DNA from: DATFES01 sp035457725
GTDB taxonomy: Bacteria > Pseudomonadota > Alphaproteobacteria > CACIAM-22H2
DNA: 64,000 nt
Assembly: GCA_035457725.1 (NCBI GenBank)
Contig: DATIBC010000097.1
Span: forward strand, 1 to 64,000
Reading direction: 5' to 3'
Below, piece after piece: positions 9,625-18,437 of this stretch (positions are counted from its first letter, which is position 1; the number at the start of each line of letters is the position of its first letter). The position numbers and the translations under genes are program-made. The notes under the pieces were generated by a model. It was not told where the DNA came from. It saw only the letters and a list, made by a program, of their open reading frames with translations, and ran no database searches.

Positions 9625-10889
9625 CGGCGGAACACCCCGACCAGTTCGAGATGCGGCGACCACAGGAACTGGTCGATGGGCGCTACGCTTTCCAGCCGGT
9701 AGCCGCCATCGACGAGGATGCGCGCATCACGCGCGAAACTGCCGGGATCGCATGAAACCGCGATGACGTGCGCGACGTTCGATCGCGCAAGCGCCTCGGC
9801 TTGGGCGCGGGCGCCGGCGCGCGGCGGATCGAGCACCACGACGTCGAACCCAGCCAGTTCGTCGCCGACGAGTGGACGACGCGCGAGATCGCGGCGTTCG
9901 ATCGATAAACGGCCGGCCAGTCCAGCGCGTCGTATCGCGGCGTCGAAGGCCGCAACCTGGCCAGCGTCGCCCTCGATCGCGCGAACGCGCGCGCCTTGCC
10001 CCGCCAAAGGAAACGAAAGCGTGCCGCAGCCGGCGTAAAGATCGGCGATGCGACGTGCGTCAGCGGAGGCTCGTGCGACCGCGTCGACGATCGCCGCCTC
10101 GCCCTCGGCGCTCGCCTGGATGAAGGCGCCCGGCGGCAGATCGACGGCGACGCCGGCGAAGTGCATGCGCGGTGAGGTCCGCATCGCGATCGTCTCCGCT
10201 GACGCGCGCGCGGCGCGCCGCCAAGCGAGGCGCGCGATGCCCGCCTCGCGCGCATAGCTGGCGCACGCCTCGCGCGCCGCAAGGTCGAGATCGCGCACTC
10301 CCGTCAGCAGGATATCGTTGCCGGTGTCGCTGCGCGTCACGTGAACATCGGTCGTGCCTCCCACAGGCGCCAGTCGCCCGAGAAGATCGCGCAACCCGGG
10401 CAGCAAGGCGGCGATCTCCGCTCGCAGGACGGTGCACGACTCGACATCGACGATGGCGCGCGCATCGCGCGCGTGAAAGCCGAGTTCGATTGTATCGCCG
10501 CGACGCCGTGCGGCGAACTCCGCGCGTCGGCGCGCGGCAGGTGGGGTGCGCGCAAGCGGCGCGATGGTGATGTCGCGCAGGCCGCGACGGGCGAGTGCGT
10601 CGCTCGCCAAGGACGATTTCCAGCCGACATAGTGCTCGTCGGCGAAATGTTGCGCGGCGCAGCCGCCGCAGACGGCATAATGGCGACACGGCGGCTCGGC
10701 CCGTGCCGGGCTGCGGCTCAGCCAGCGCACGACGCGGGCGCGCGCAGCGGCGGTTTTCTCGACCACTACGCGCTCGCCCGGCAAGGCCATCGGCACGAAT
10801 AGCACGGCGCCGGCGAATCGCGCGACGCCGTCACCCTGGGCGCCGATATCGTCGATCCGAACTTCAAATGGCCCGTCGCCAGCGCCCAT
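9621..10889 (-). CDS. class I SAM-dependent RNA (uracil-5-)methyltransferase, RlmD/TrmA family
   Basis: Methylates a uridine in rRNA or tRNA at C5 using SAM. The 422-residue protein has an N-terminal TRAM RNA-binding domain (about 1-60), three Cys of a 4Fe-4S cluster (C68, C74, C77 in CRHYAVCGGC) with a fourth in VESCTVL, the SAM loop DLYAGCGTLSFPLA, and the catalytic pair LDPPRAG and AVSCDPGSFARD, the last containing the nucleophilic Cys. The iron-sulfur Cys set points to the RlmD/RlmC side rather than TrmA. It converges on tctA and is followed upstream, after 6 nt, by a LysR gene on the same strand. Confidence 0.87.
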   Translation of the reverse strand: MGAGDGPFEVRIDDIGAQGDGVARFAGAVLFVPMALPGERVVVEKTAAARARVVRWLSRSPARAEPPCRHYAVCGGCAAQHFADEHYVGWKSSLASDALARRGLRDITIAPLARTPPAARRRAEFAARRRGDTIELGFHARDARAIVDVESCTVLRAEIAALLPGLRDLLGRLAPVGGTTDVHVTRSDTGNDILLTGVRDLDLAAREACASYAREAGIARLAWRRAARASAETIAMRTSPRMHFAGVAVDLPPGAFIQASAEGEAAIVDAVARASADARRIADLYAGCGTLSFPLAGQGARVRAIEGDAGQVAAFDAAIRRAGLAGRLSIERRDLARRPLVGDELAGFDVVVLDPPRAGARAQAEALARSNVAHVIAVSCDPGSFARDARILVDGGYRLESVAPIDQFLWSPHLELVGVFRR

Positions 10890-10895
10890 CGCCGG

Positions 10896-11774
10896 TCAGT
10901 CGGGCCATTTGTGCTTGCGCATCTGCTGGACGAACTTCGCCACCGCCGGCGAGAAGCGGCGGCCGGCCACGGTGACCACCGAAACGTCGCGCTCGATCTC
11001 GGGATCGATGATCGGCCGGGTCACGAGGCCGGGAATCACCGGCGAGAACTCGGGAATGACACAGAACCCCAGCCCGGCCGCGGCCATGATCTGGATCCAG
11101 TCTTCGCGCTCGCTGCGGAAGGCGTAGCGGACCTGCGCACCGGTCGCCTCGCGCAGGCCGCGGATATGGTCGCGATACTCGCAGTTGAGACGCGCGAGAT
11201 AGGCTTCGCCATGCAGCTGGGCGAGCGGCACGGCGTTCATCGCCTCGAAACGGTGTCCCGGCGCAAAGCCGATGACGAATCGTTCGCGATAAAGTTGCTT
11301 GGTGTCGAATCGTTCGCCGAAGGCTTCCGGCTGCGCCATCACCGCTACATCGAGCGCGCCCTCGGCAAGCAGGTTCGAAAGCTGGGCGGGCACCGACTCC
11401 TTCAGGGCGAGATCGATCCCCGGGTTGTCGTGATGGAAGCGGCTAAGAAAGTCGACGAAGCGCAGCGGGCCGATGGTGCACATCACCCCGACACTGAGCG
11501 GCGCCTCCTCGAGGCGCAGGAAGCTTTGCGCCGTGGTCCGCGCTGCCTCGGTTTGGTGAAGGACGGTTTCGAGATGCGGCTTCATCAACCGGCCGAGATC
11601 GGTGATGTGCGTGGCGCTGCGTTCGCGCCGGAACAACAGTCCGCCCAGCTCCTCCTCGAGCTTCTGGATGGCGCGGGTCAGCGCCGGCTGGGTGACGTTG
11701 CAGGCCTCGGCGGCGCGGGTGAAATTGAGGGTATCGCAGACCGCAAGGAAGTAGCGGATCTGGTGCATCTCCAT
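10896..11774 (-). CDS. LysR-family transcriptional regulator
   Basis: DNA-binding regulator of 292 residues. The N-terminal winged helix-turn-helix (about 1-60) reads MEMHQIRYFLAVCDTLNFTRAAEACNVTQPALTRAI in two halves, typical for CysB/OxyR-like LysR proteins, followed by the periplasmic-binding-protein-like effector domain (about 90-290). The form of the N-terminus resembles OxyR-like members, but the effector domain shows no clear redox Cys pair. It is divergent from the operon starting at 12029, which is the natural candidate target; the methyltransferase gene lies 6 nt downstream and may be co-transcribed. Confidence 0.88.
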   Translation of the reverse strand: MEMHQIRYFLAVCDTLNFTRAAEACNVTQPALTRAIQKLEEELGGLLFRRERSATHITDLGRLMKPHLETVLHQTEAARTTAQSFLRLEEAPLSVGVMCTIGPLRFVDFLSRFHHDNPGIDLALKESVPAQLSNLLAEGALDVAVMAQPEAFGERFDTKQLYRERFVIGFAPGHRFEAMNAVPLAQLHGEAYLARLNCEYRDHIRGLREATGAQVRYAFRSEREDWIQIMAAAGLGFCVIPEFSPVIPGLVTRPIIDPEIERDVSVVTVAGRRFSPAVAKFVQQMRKHKWPD

Positions 11775-12028
11775 GACGATTCTCGTTCCCCTAATATTTC
11801 GGCCAGATGTTCAGAAATTAGGCATCAAGCGTTTGTGAATACGGACTGTGACGATGGTCACGCCGCAATACCCAGAGCACATTGAAATAATACGCGATCG
11901 GCATTTCCGGTCCAGCGCGCGCCCGGGCAAGACTGCCGGCCAGACAAGGGCGACAAGGGCATGCACGCAGGCGTCAACCGGCGCCACACCCCGCCCCCGG
12001 CGCCGATAAAGCAAGGAAACGGACGGTC

Positions 12029-12526
12029 ATGCAGCTTGCACTGGTTCTTTCGCGCGGTGCGATCGTCGCCGCCCTGATCACCGCCGCGGCGGCGAGCGCG
12101 ATCGCCATCAACGCGCGGGCCGATGATGCGACGGTGATCACGCTCACCCAGACCGGCTGCCAGTTCGTCGAGCCTGAAGGCGTCGATCGCGGCTTCGTCA
12201 CCGCCAAGCCGGCGGATTGCGAGAAGATCAACTCCGAGACCGGCGCGGAGCGGGCCGCCCACTCGACGGTTCTCGAGCTGAAGCCGGGGGCGTATATTTT
12301 TCGCGTCACCAACGTCAATGTCCCCTATCGCCTGGGCTTCTGGATCCGCGAGAGCGACTACGAGGGCGCCGGTCCGATCAAGAAGTTCCGCAAGACCAGC
12401 GTCACCGGACGCGGCCTCGTCCAGGGCGTCACCAAGGATTACCGCGTCGAGCTGAAAGAGGGCGAGTACCTCTTCTCCTGCCCGGCGAACCCCACCCCCA
12501 ATTACCGCGTCGTGGTCAAAGGCTGA
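12029..12526 (+). CDS. secreted cupredoxin-like protein of unknown function
   Basis: Unknown function. The 165-residue protein has a signal peptide (hydrophobic 5-28, cleavage near NARADD) and then an all-beta pattern resembling cupredoxin folds: TVITLTQTGCQFVEPE at the start of the mature part and a final GEYLFSCPANPTPNYRVVV. A copper-site His is lacking, so if it binds metal it is not a standard blue-copper site; three Cys are present in the mature part. First gene of a five-gene plus-strand unit (47 nt before the flavoprotein gene). The 254-nt gap to the divergent LysR gene should hold the promoter. Confidence 0.65.
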   Translation: MQLALVLSRGAIVAALITAAAASAIAINARADDATVITLTQTGCQFVEPEGVDRGFVTAKPADCEKINSETGAERAAHSTVLELKPGAYIFRVTNVNVPYRLGFWIRESDYEGAGPIKKFRKTSVTGRGLVQGVTKDYRVELKEGEYLFSCPANPTPNYRVVVKG

Positions 12527-12573
12527 GCGCCGGGACCCCGCGGGCAACAATCGTCAGCGAAGGAGCGACGACA

Positions 12574-13998
12574 ATGAACAAGCAGATCAAGGCCGACATT
12601 TGCGTCATCGGCGGTGGGTCGGGTGGTCTCTCGGTCGCCGCGGGCGCGGCGCAAATGGGCGCCAGGACCGTGCTGATCGAAGCCAATAAGATGGGCGGCG
12701 ACTGCCTCAACACCGGGTGCGTGCCCTCCAAGGCGTTGATCGCCGCCGGCCACGCCGCCGAGGTCGTACGCAGCGCCGGCGAGTTCGGCGTCAATGGTCA
12801 CGAGCCGGAAATCCGCTTCAAGGACGTCCACGGCCACGTCCACGGCGTCATCGGCGCCATCGCGCCCCACGATTCGGTCGAGCGCTTCGAGCGCCTGGGG
12901 TGCACGGTGATCCAGGCCCGCGCGCGCTTCGTCGCCGCCGACGCCCTCGAGGCGGGTGGGTTCACGGTTCGCGCGCGGCGATTCGTCGTCGCGACCGGCA
13001 GCCGCGCCGTCGTGCCGCCCATCCCGGGGTTGCGCGAATCTCCGCACTTTACGAACGAGACGATCTTCGACAATACCGCGGCGCCCGAGCACTTGATTGT
13101 CATCGGCGCCGGCCCCATCGGGCTCGAGATGGCGCAGTCCCATCGCCGACTGGGCGCGCGGGTCACCGTGCTCGACCTCGGTCCGATCCTGCCCAACGAC
13201 GATCCAGAGCTGACCGCGGTGGTGCGCAAGGCGTTGATCGACGAAGGCGTCGAGATCTTCGAGCGCATCAAGGTGGTCAAGGTCGAGCGCAAGGGTAATG
13301 GCGTCGCCATCACCGTCGCTTACGACAACGACGAACGCGTCATCCAGGGTTCGCATATCATGGTTGCCGCCGGCCGCAAGCCGAATGTCGAGAGCCTCGG
13401 TCTCGAGGCCGCGGGCATCGAGTATTCGCCCAAGGGAATCAAGGTCGACGCCAGGCTCCGCACGACCAACAAGAAAGTCTTCGCCATCGGCGACGTCGCC
13501 GGCGGACTGCAATTCACCCACGTCGCCGCTTATCACGCCGGCATCGTCATCCGCAACGCGCTGTTCCGCCTGCCGGCCAAGGTCGATTACGCGGCCGTGC
13601 CGTGGGTCACCTATACCGACCCCGAGCTGGCGCATGTCGGGCTCACCGAGAAGCAGGCGCGCGACAAACACGGCGAGGTGCGCGTGCTGCGCTTTCCCTA
13701 CGCCGAAAACGACCGCGCCCAGGCCGAGCGCCGCACCGCCGGCCAAGCGAAAGTGGTGGTCACGCCGAAGGGAGAAATCCTCGGCGCGTCGCTGGTCGGC
13801 CTGCATGCCGGCGAGCTGCTGCAGCCTTGGGTACTAGCCATCGCGCAGAAGCTCAAGATCGGCGCCATGGCGCAGATGATCGCGCCATACCCGACGCTCT
13901 CCGAGATCAACAAACGTGTCGCCGGCAGCTTCTACACGCCGACGCTGTTCAGCGATCGGACCCGGAAGGTCGTCCGCTTCCTCGGCATGTTCGGCTGA
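12574..13998 (+). CDS. mercuric-reductase/dihydrolipoamide-dehydrogenase-like FAD oxidoreductase
   Basis: Flavoprotein disulfide reductase using NAD(P)H; substrate unknown. The 474-residue protein has the FAD-binding GGGSGGLSVAAGA at about 13-25, the redox disulfide GGDCLNTGCVPSK, an NAD-binding GAGPIGLEMAQ, and a C-terminal dimerisation domain. The usual active-site His before PTLSE is a Tyr (APYPTLSE), and there is no C-terminal Cys pair or N-terminal HMA domain, so it is neither a true lipoamide dehydrogenase nor a canonical MerA. Start ATG at 12574 follows AAGGAG. It is 53 nt upstream of a TVP38 gene, a pairing often seen in bacteria. Confidence 0.85.
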   Translation: MNKQIKADICVIGGGSGGLSVAAGAAQMGARTVLIEANKMGGDCLNTGCVPSKALIAAGHAAEVVRSAGEFGVNGHEPEIRFKDVHGHVHGVIGAIAPHDSVERFERLGCTVIQARARFVAADALEAGGFTVRARRFVVATGSRAVVPPIPGLRESPHFTNETIFDNTAAPEHLIVIGAGPIGLEMAQSHRRLGARVTVLDLGPILPNDDPELTAVVRKALIDEGVEIFERIKVVKVERKGNGVAITVAYDNDERVIQGSHIMVAAGRKPNVESLGLEAAGIEYSPKGIKVDARLRTTNKKVFAIGDVAGGLQFTHVAAYHAGIVIRNALFRLPAKVDYAAVPWVTYTDPELAHVGLTEKQARDKHGEVRVLRFPYAENDRAQAERRTAGQAKVVVTPKGEILGASLVGLHAGELLQPWVLAIAQKLKIGAMAQMIAPYPTLSEINKRVAGSFYTPTLFSDRTRKVVRFLGMFG

Positions 13999-14051
13999 AG
14001 CTCCCGGCGACGCCCCCTCAACGCTTGCTTGCCCGAAAAGGAATTCCGACG

Positions 14052-14798
14052 ATGGACACCCACCGCATGATGGATCTGCCGATGCCGACTCGTTCGAGCG
14101 GCGGCCTCCTCAAAAAACTTCTACCGCTCGTCGTGCTGGCGGCCGGCATTGGCGCCTTCTTCTCCGCCGGCCTCGACCAGTACGTCACCTTCGAGGCGCT
14201 GCGCGAAAACCGCGAAACGCTGAACGCTTTCGTCGCCGATAACGGGGTCTTCGCCGCGCTCGTCTATGTCGCCATATACGCTGCGGCCGTCGCCTTCTCG
14301 CTTCCCGGCGGCGCCATAATGACGCTCGCCGGCGGTTTCCTGTTCGGCGCGGCGTACGGAACGATGGTCGTCGTCGTCGCGGCGACGCTCGGCGCCACGG
14401 CGTTGTTCCTCATCGCTCGCTCCGCGCTCGGCGATCTCCTGCGCGCCAAGGCGGGGCCGTTCGTGCGCAAGATGGAAGCCGGCTTTCAGGAGAACGCGCT
14501 TAGTTATCTGTTGGTGCTGCGCTTGGTGCCGGCGTTCCCATTCTGGGTGGTCAACCTCGTGCCGGCGTTGCTTGGCGTCAAGCTTTCGACCTACGTGCTC
14601 GGCACCGCGATCGGCATCATCCCCGGAACGTTCGTCTTCGCCACGTTCGGCGCCGGCCTTGGCTCGGTGTTCGATCAAGGCGGCGAGGTCAGCGTCAAGG
14701 CGATCCTGACGCCCGAGATCATCGCCGGTCTGATCGGCCTCGCCGTGCTCGCCCTCGTTCCCGTCGTCGTCAAGAAGCTGCGCGGCCGCAAGGCGTGA
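14052..14798 (+). CDS. TVP38/TMEM64 (DedA superfamily) membrane protein
   Basis: Inner-membrane protein of the SNARE-associated/VTT domain family, some members of which act in lipid scrambling or membrane homeostasis. 248 residues with about six hydrophobic segments; the VTT core spans about 80-200 with SLPGGAIMTLAGGFLFG and LRLVPAFPFWVVNLVPALLG, the conserved re-entrant loops. The ATG at 14052 follows AAAAGGA. It sits third in an operon between a mercuric-reductase-like flavoprotein and 3-hydroxybutyrate dehydrogenase. Confidence 0.85.
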   Translation: MDTHRMMDLPMPTRSSGGLLKKLLPLVVLAAGIGAFFSAGLDQYVTFEALRENRETLNAFVADNGVFAALVYVAIYAAAVAFSLPGGAIMTLAGGFLFGAAYGTMVVVVAATLGATALFLIARSALGDLLRAKAGPFVRKMEAGFQENALSYLLVLRLVPAFPFWVVNLVPALLGVKLSTYVLGTAIGIIPGTFVFATFGAGLGSVFDQGGEVSVKAILTPEIIAGLIGLAVLALVPVVVKKLRGRKA

Positions 14799-14848
14799 GC
14801 CGCGCATTCCCCACGCTGGACAATCCGGAACCCCGAAAGGAACCTCCC

Positions 14849-15679
14849 ATGAACGACATGACCGCAATCGCCACCGCCCCCATGGCGACGCAGAACTCAC
14901 TGCACGGCCGCTCCGCCATCGTCACCGGTTCGACCAGTGGCATCGGCCTCGGCATCGCCCGTGCGCTCGCTGCCCAAGGCGCCGACGTCGTCCTCAACGG
15001 CTTTGGCGATCAGGCCGAGATCGAACGCCTACGCCAGGGTCTGGCGGGCGAGTATGGCGTCAAGGTGCTCTATTCGAATGCCGACATGAGCAAGACCGAT
15101 CAGGTCGAAAAAATGGTCAAGGATGCCGCCGACCGGTTCGGCCAGGTCGACATCCTGGTCAACAACGCCGGTATCCAGTTCGTTTCTCCGATCGAAAGCT
15201 TTCCGATCGAGAAATGGCACGCGGTGATCGCCATCAACCTGACCTCGGCCTTCGTCGCCATCCGCGCCGCGCTGCCCGGCATGCGGGCGCACGGTTGGGG
15301 CCGCATCATCAATGTCGCCTCGGCGCACGGGCTGGTCGCCTCGCCGTTCAAGGCGGCCTACGTCGCCGCCAAGCATGGCATCGTCGGCCTCACCAAGGTA
15401 GTGGCGATCGAGGCCGCCGAGGCCAACATCACCTGCAACGCGATCTGCCCGGGTTATGTCTGGACGCCGTTGGTCGAAAAGCAGATCGAGGACCAGGCCA
15501 AGGCGCACAGTATTCCGCGCGAGAAGGTCATCCGCGACGTCCTGCTTGCCCAGCAGCCCAACAAGCGTTTCGCGACGGTGGGCGAGCTCGGCGCACTGGC
15601 GGCGTTCCTATGCAGCGAGGGCGCGCAATCGATCACCGGCACCGCGCTGCCCGTCGACGGCGCCTGGACCGCGCACTAA
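14849..15679 (+). CDS. bdhA: 3-hydroxybutyrate dehydrogenase (SDR family)
   Basis: Oxidises D-3-hydroxybutyrate to acetoacetate with NAD, a step in poly-3-hydroxybutyrate and ketone-body use. The 276-residue protein has a Rossmann SDR fold: TGSTSGIGLGIA near the N-terminus, NNAGIQ, and the Tyr/Lys pair in AAYVAAKHG. AICPGYVWTPLVEKQI is the stretch that separates BdhA from other SDRs. The N-terminus has about 20 extra residues before the first strand. The ATG at 14849 has GAAAGG upstream. The neighbouring patatin gene supports a role in storage-lipid metabolism. Confidence 0.88.
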   Translation: MNDMTAIATAPMATQNSLHGRSAIVTGSTSGIGLGIARALAAQGADVVLNGFGDQAEIERLRQGLAGEYGVKVLYSNADMSKTDQVEKMVKDAADRFGQVDILVNNAGIQFVSPIESFPIEKWHAVIAINLTSAFVAIRAALPGMRAHGWGRIINVASAHGLVASPFKAAYVAAKHGIVGLTKVVAIEAAEANITCNAICPGYVWTPLVEKQIEDQAKAHSIPREKVIRDVLLAQQPNKRFATVGELGALAAFLCSEGAQSITGTALPVDGAWTAH

Positions 15680-15723
15680 GTCGGTATCAAGACGATCAAC
15701 CCGATCCTCCAGGGAGGAACATC

Positions 15724-16815
15724 ATGCACGGTACAATCACCGCTCCTCGCGCCGGCGTCGATACGACGCCGCGCCGCGCCAAGGCCGCCAAGCCCGAGGC
15801 CGAGACGCGGACCATGAACCTCGCGCTCCAAGGCGGCGGCGCGCACGGCGCCTTCACCTGGGGCGTGCTCGACCGCCTGCTCGAGGACGAGCGCGTCTGG
15901 TTCGAGGGTATCAGCGCGACGAGCGCCGGCGCCATGAACGCGACGGTGCTCGCCTATGGCCTCGCCGAGGGCGGGCGCGAAGGGGCGCGCCGGGCGCTGT
16001 CCAACTTCTGGCGCCGCGTCAGCCATGCCGCGGCCTTCAGCCCGCTGCGGCCGACGATCTTCGACAAGCTCACCGGCAACCGGGCGCTGGAATGGTCGCC
16101 CGCCTATGTCATGTTCGACCTGATGAGCCGGCTGTTCTCGCCCTATCAGTTCAACCCGCTCAACTACAATCCGCTGCGCGAGGTTCTGCTGCAGTCGGTC
16201 GACTTCGACAAGCTGCGCTCCGCACATTGCCCGGTGAAGCTTTACCTCTCCGCGACCAACGTGCGCACCGGCAAGGTCAAGCTGTTCGACAACGACATGA
16301 TGTCGGTCGATGCCGTGCTCGCCTCGGCCTGCCTGCCGTTCATGTTCCAGGCGGTCGAGATCGACGGCGAGGCGTATTGGGACGGCGGCTACATGGGCAA
16401 TCCGGCGATCTTTCCGCTGATCTACGGCTGCGAGTCGCGCGACGTCATGGTCGTCCATGTCAACCCGATCGAGCGTCGCGACGTGCCGACCACCGCCGGC
16501 GAGATCATGAACCGCATCAACGAGGTGAGCTTCAATTCCTCGCTGATGCGCGAGATGCGGGCGATCAGCTTCGTCACCAAACTCATCGATGGCGGCGACG
16601 TCACCGACATGAAGCTGAAGCGGATGCTGATCCACGCCATCGCCGCCGAAGAGGAGATGCGCGTCTATAGCGTGGCGAGCAAGCTGAACGGCGACTGGGA
16701 TTTCCTGATGGAGCTCCACGAGCTCGGTCGCGCCAAGGCCGAGACGTGGCTGGTCGAGAATTTTCAGCATCTCGGCCGCAAGTCGACGATCGACATCCGC
16801 GACAAGTATCTGTGA
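15724..16815 (+). CDS. patatin-like phospholipase/acyl hydrolase
   Basis: Serine acyl hydrolase with a Ser-Asp dyad; likely acts on membrane lipid or polyhydroxybutyrate-associated esters. The 363-residue protein has the glycine-rich oxyanion loop LQGGGAHGAF, the nucleophile in SATSAG (the first Gly of GxSxG is Ala here) and the catalytic Asp in WDGGYMGNPA. No signal peptide, so cytoplasmic. The N-terminal 30 residues are basic. The ATG at 15724 follows AGGGAGGAAC. Last gene of the five-gene unit; a strong hairpin follows at 16825-16848. Confidence 0.87.
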   Translation: MHGTITAPRAGVDTTPRRAKAAKPEAETRTMNLALQGGGAHGAFTWGVLDRLLEDERVWFEGISATSAGAMNATVLAYGLAEGGREGARRALSNFWRRVSHAAAFSPLRPTIFDKLTGNRALEWSPAYVMFDLMSRLFSPYQFNPLNYNPLREVLLQSVDFDKLRSAHCPVKLYLSATNVRTGKVKLFDNDMMSVDAVLASACLPFMFQAVEIDGEAYWDGGYMGNPAIFPLIYGCESRDVMVVHVNPIERRDVPTTAGEIMNRINEVSFNSSLMREMRAISFVTKLIDGGDVTDMKLKRMLIHAIAAEEEMRVYSVASKLNGDWDFLMELHELGRAKAETWLVENFQHLGRKSTIDIRDKYL

Positions 16816-16824
16816 GGAACGGCC

Positions 16825-16848
16825 GGCCGGCCCGGCGACGGGCCGGCC
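16825..16848 (+). terminator. GC-rich hairpin after the patatin gene
   Basis: Perfect 10-bp stem GGCCGGCCCG / CGGGCCGGCC (16825-16834 with 16839-16848) closed by a GCGA tetraloop. There is no T tract, so it may end or stabilise the upstream transcript without being a textbook intrinsic terminator. It marks the likely end of the 12029-16815 operon before the cyclase gene. Confidence 0.55.
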
Positions 16849-16924
16849 CGTCCGACACGTCGATTTGACCCAACCCGCTTCCCTCGCCGCGCTATCCTCG
16901 GAGCGTCATCCGATGGAGGCTATC

Positions 16925-18280
16925 ATGGCCGAGGTTCGTGTCGCGGCGCGCCGTTTCAGGTTCGCCGACCGCGCGGCAAATCCGCTGCCCGAGCGCGTCC
17001 GCCGCGCGATCGAAAGCGAGCAGCATCAGAGCGAAATCGTCGTCGGCTGGGTGCAGATGGGCGCCGTGCTGACGTTCGGTACGCTCTACGCGGTGGCGCC
17101 CAAGACGTTCAGCGTCGATGCGCCCTTCGCGCCGGTGCCTTGGGCGCTCGCTGCCTATTTTCTGTTCACCGTCCTGCGCCTGGTGCTGGCGTACCGCCGC
17201 CAGCTTCCCGGCTGGTTCCTCGCCGTCTCGGTCGCCGTCGATATGACGCTGCTGTTGGTGATGATCTGGAGCTTCCATCTGCAGTACGGGCAGCCGCCGG
17301 CGTTCTACTTGAAGGCCCCGACGATGCTCTACGTGTTCATCTTCATCGCGCTCCGAGCGCTCCGCTTCGAGGCGCGGTTCGTCGTGCTGGCCGGCGCCAT
17401 CGCCGCCGTGGGCTGGCTGGCCCTGGTGGTTTACGCGGCAACGTTCGATCCCGGCGGCATGCCGGTGACCCGCGACTATGTCAGGTACATGACCTCGGCC
17501 TCGATCCTTTGGGGCGCCGAGTTCGACAAGATCATCTCGATCCTGACCGTGACGGCGATCTTGTCGATGGCGCTGCTCCGCGCCCAGCGCGTCCTGGTAC
17601 GGGCGATCACCGAGGGCACCGCGGCGCAGGATTTGAAGCGTTTCTTCGCGCCCGAGATCGCCCAGAAGATCACCGGCGCCGACCAACGCATCAGGCCCGG
17701 CGAGGCCGAGCTGCGGCCCGCGGTAGCGATGTTCGTCGATCTACGCGGCTTCACGCCGCTGACGCGAATGCTGGCGCCGGCCGAAGTAATGCGCCTGTTG
17801 GCCGACTATCAGGCGCGCATGGTGCGCGCGATTCAGGCCAATGGCGGCAGCATCGACAAGTTCCTTGGCGACGGAATTCTCGCCAGCTTCGGAGCAGCGC
17901 GCCCATCGCCCGGTTACGCCGCCGAGGCGCTGCGGGCGATCGAGGATATTCAGAACGAGGCGCGCGCCTGGGGCGAGGAGCGCGTCGCTGCCGGCAAGGC
18001 GGCGCCGCGGGTCGGGGTGGCGGTCGCCTCGGGCGAAGTCCTGTTCGGCGCCGTCGGCGACGAGACGCGGCTCGAATACACCGTGATCGGCGACGCGGTA
18101 AACCTCGCCGCCAAGCTCGAGAAACACACCAAGGTCGAACGTGTGCAGGCGCTGGTCGATCGCCAGACCTACCTCCTCGCCGTCGATCAGGGCTTCACTC
18201 CTCGCGGCGCGGTGCGCGATATCGCACAGGCGCGCGTCGACGGCGTGCCGACGCCGATCGATCTCGTCGCCGTGGGGTAG
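16925..18280 (+). CDS. membrane-anchored class III adenylate/guanylate cyclase
   Basis: Makes cAMP (or cGMP) in response to an unknown membrane or periplasmic cue. The 451-residue protein has an N-terminal region of about six membrane helices (about 35-230) and a C-terminal catalytic domain (about 265-445). Metal-binding Asp are at 272 (FVDLRGFT) and 316 (KFLGDGILASFG). The transition-state segment reads GDAVNLAAKLE, with Lys where most relatives have Arg. The start at 16925 has GGAGG 5 nt upstream; an ATG at 16913 with GGAG is an equally good option, and the frame extends to a TTG at 16865. Confidence 0.85.
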   Translation: MAEVRVAARRFRFADRAANPLPERVRRAIESEQHQSEIVVGWVQMGAVLTFGTLYAVAPKTFSVDAPFAPVPWALAAYFLFTVLRLVLAYRRQLPGWFLAVSVAVDMTLLLVMIWSFHLQYGQPPAFYLKAPTMLYVFIFIALRALRFEARFVVLAGAIAAVGWLALVVYAATFDPGGMPVTRDYVRYMTSASILWGAEFDKIISILTVTAILSMALLRAQRVLVRAITEGTAAQDLKRFFAPEIAQKITGADQRIRPGEAELRPAVAMFVDLRGFTPLTRMLAPAEVMRLLADYQARMVRAIQANGGSIDKFLGDGILASFGAARPSPGYAAEALRAIEDIQNEARAWGEERVAAGKAAPRVGVAVASGEVLFGAVGDETRLEYTVIGDAVNLAAKLEKHTKVERVQALVDRQTYLLAVDQGFTPRGAVRDIAQARVDGVPTPIDLVAVG

Positions 18281-18437
18281 CAAGTTTTCCGCATGCCGCG
18301 CATCACGCGGCATGAGGACGATATCTCGCGCTTTCGCCTTTCGGCCCGCCCGCTCATCCGCATGCCGAGCCGCCCGAAGCACAAGGATTGGCTCGCGGCT
18401 CAGAGCAACGACGCTCAGGGCGAGGATGCCCGCGCAA

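Noticed and set aside
12502..13806. 434-codon minus-strand frame opposite the flavoprotein gene
   Set aside because: No domain, biased composition; it is opposite a clear FAD oxidoreductase.
15676..16770. 364-codon minus-strand frame opposite the patatin gene
   Set aside because: Shadow of the patatin frame; no ribosome-binding site or known motif.
18292..18314. 9-bp inverted repeat CATGCCGCG / CGCGGCATG between cyclase and anti-sigma genes
   Set aside because: Located between convergent genes and could be an RNA end, but there is no T tract on either side and nothing further supports a function.
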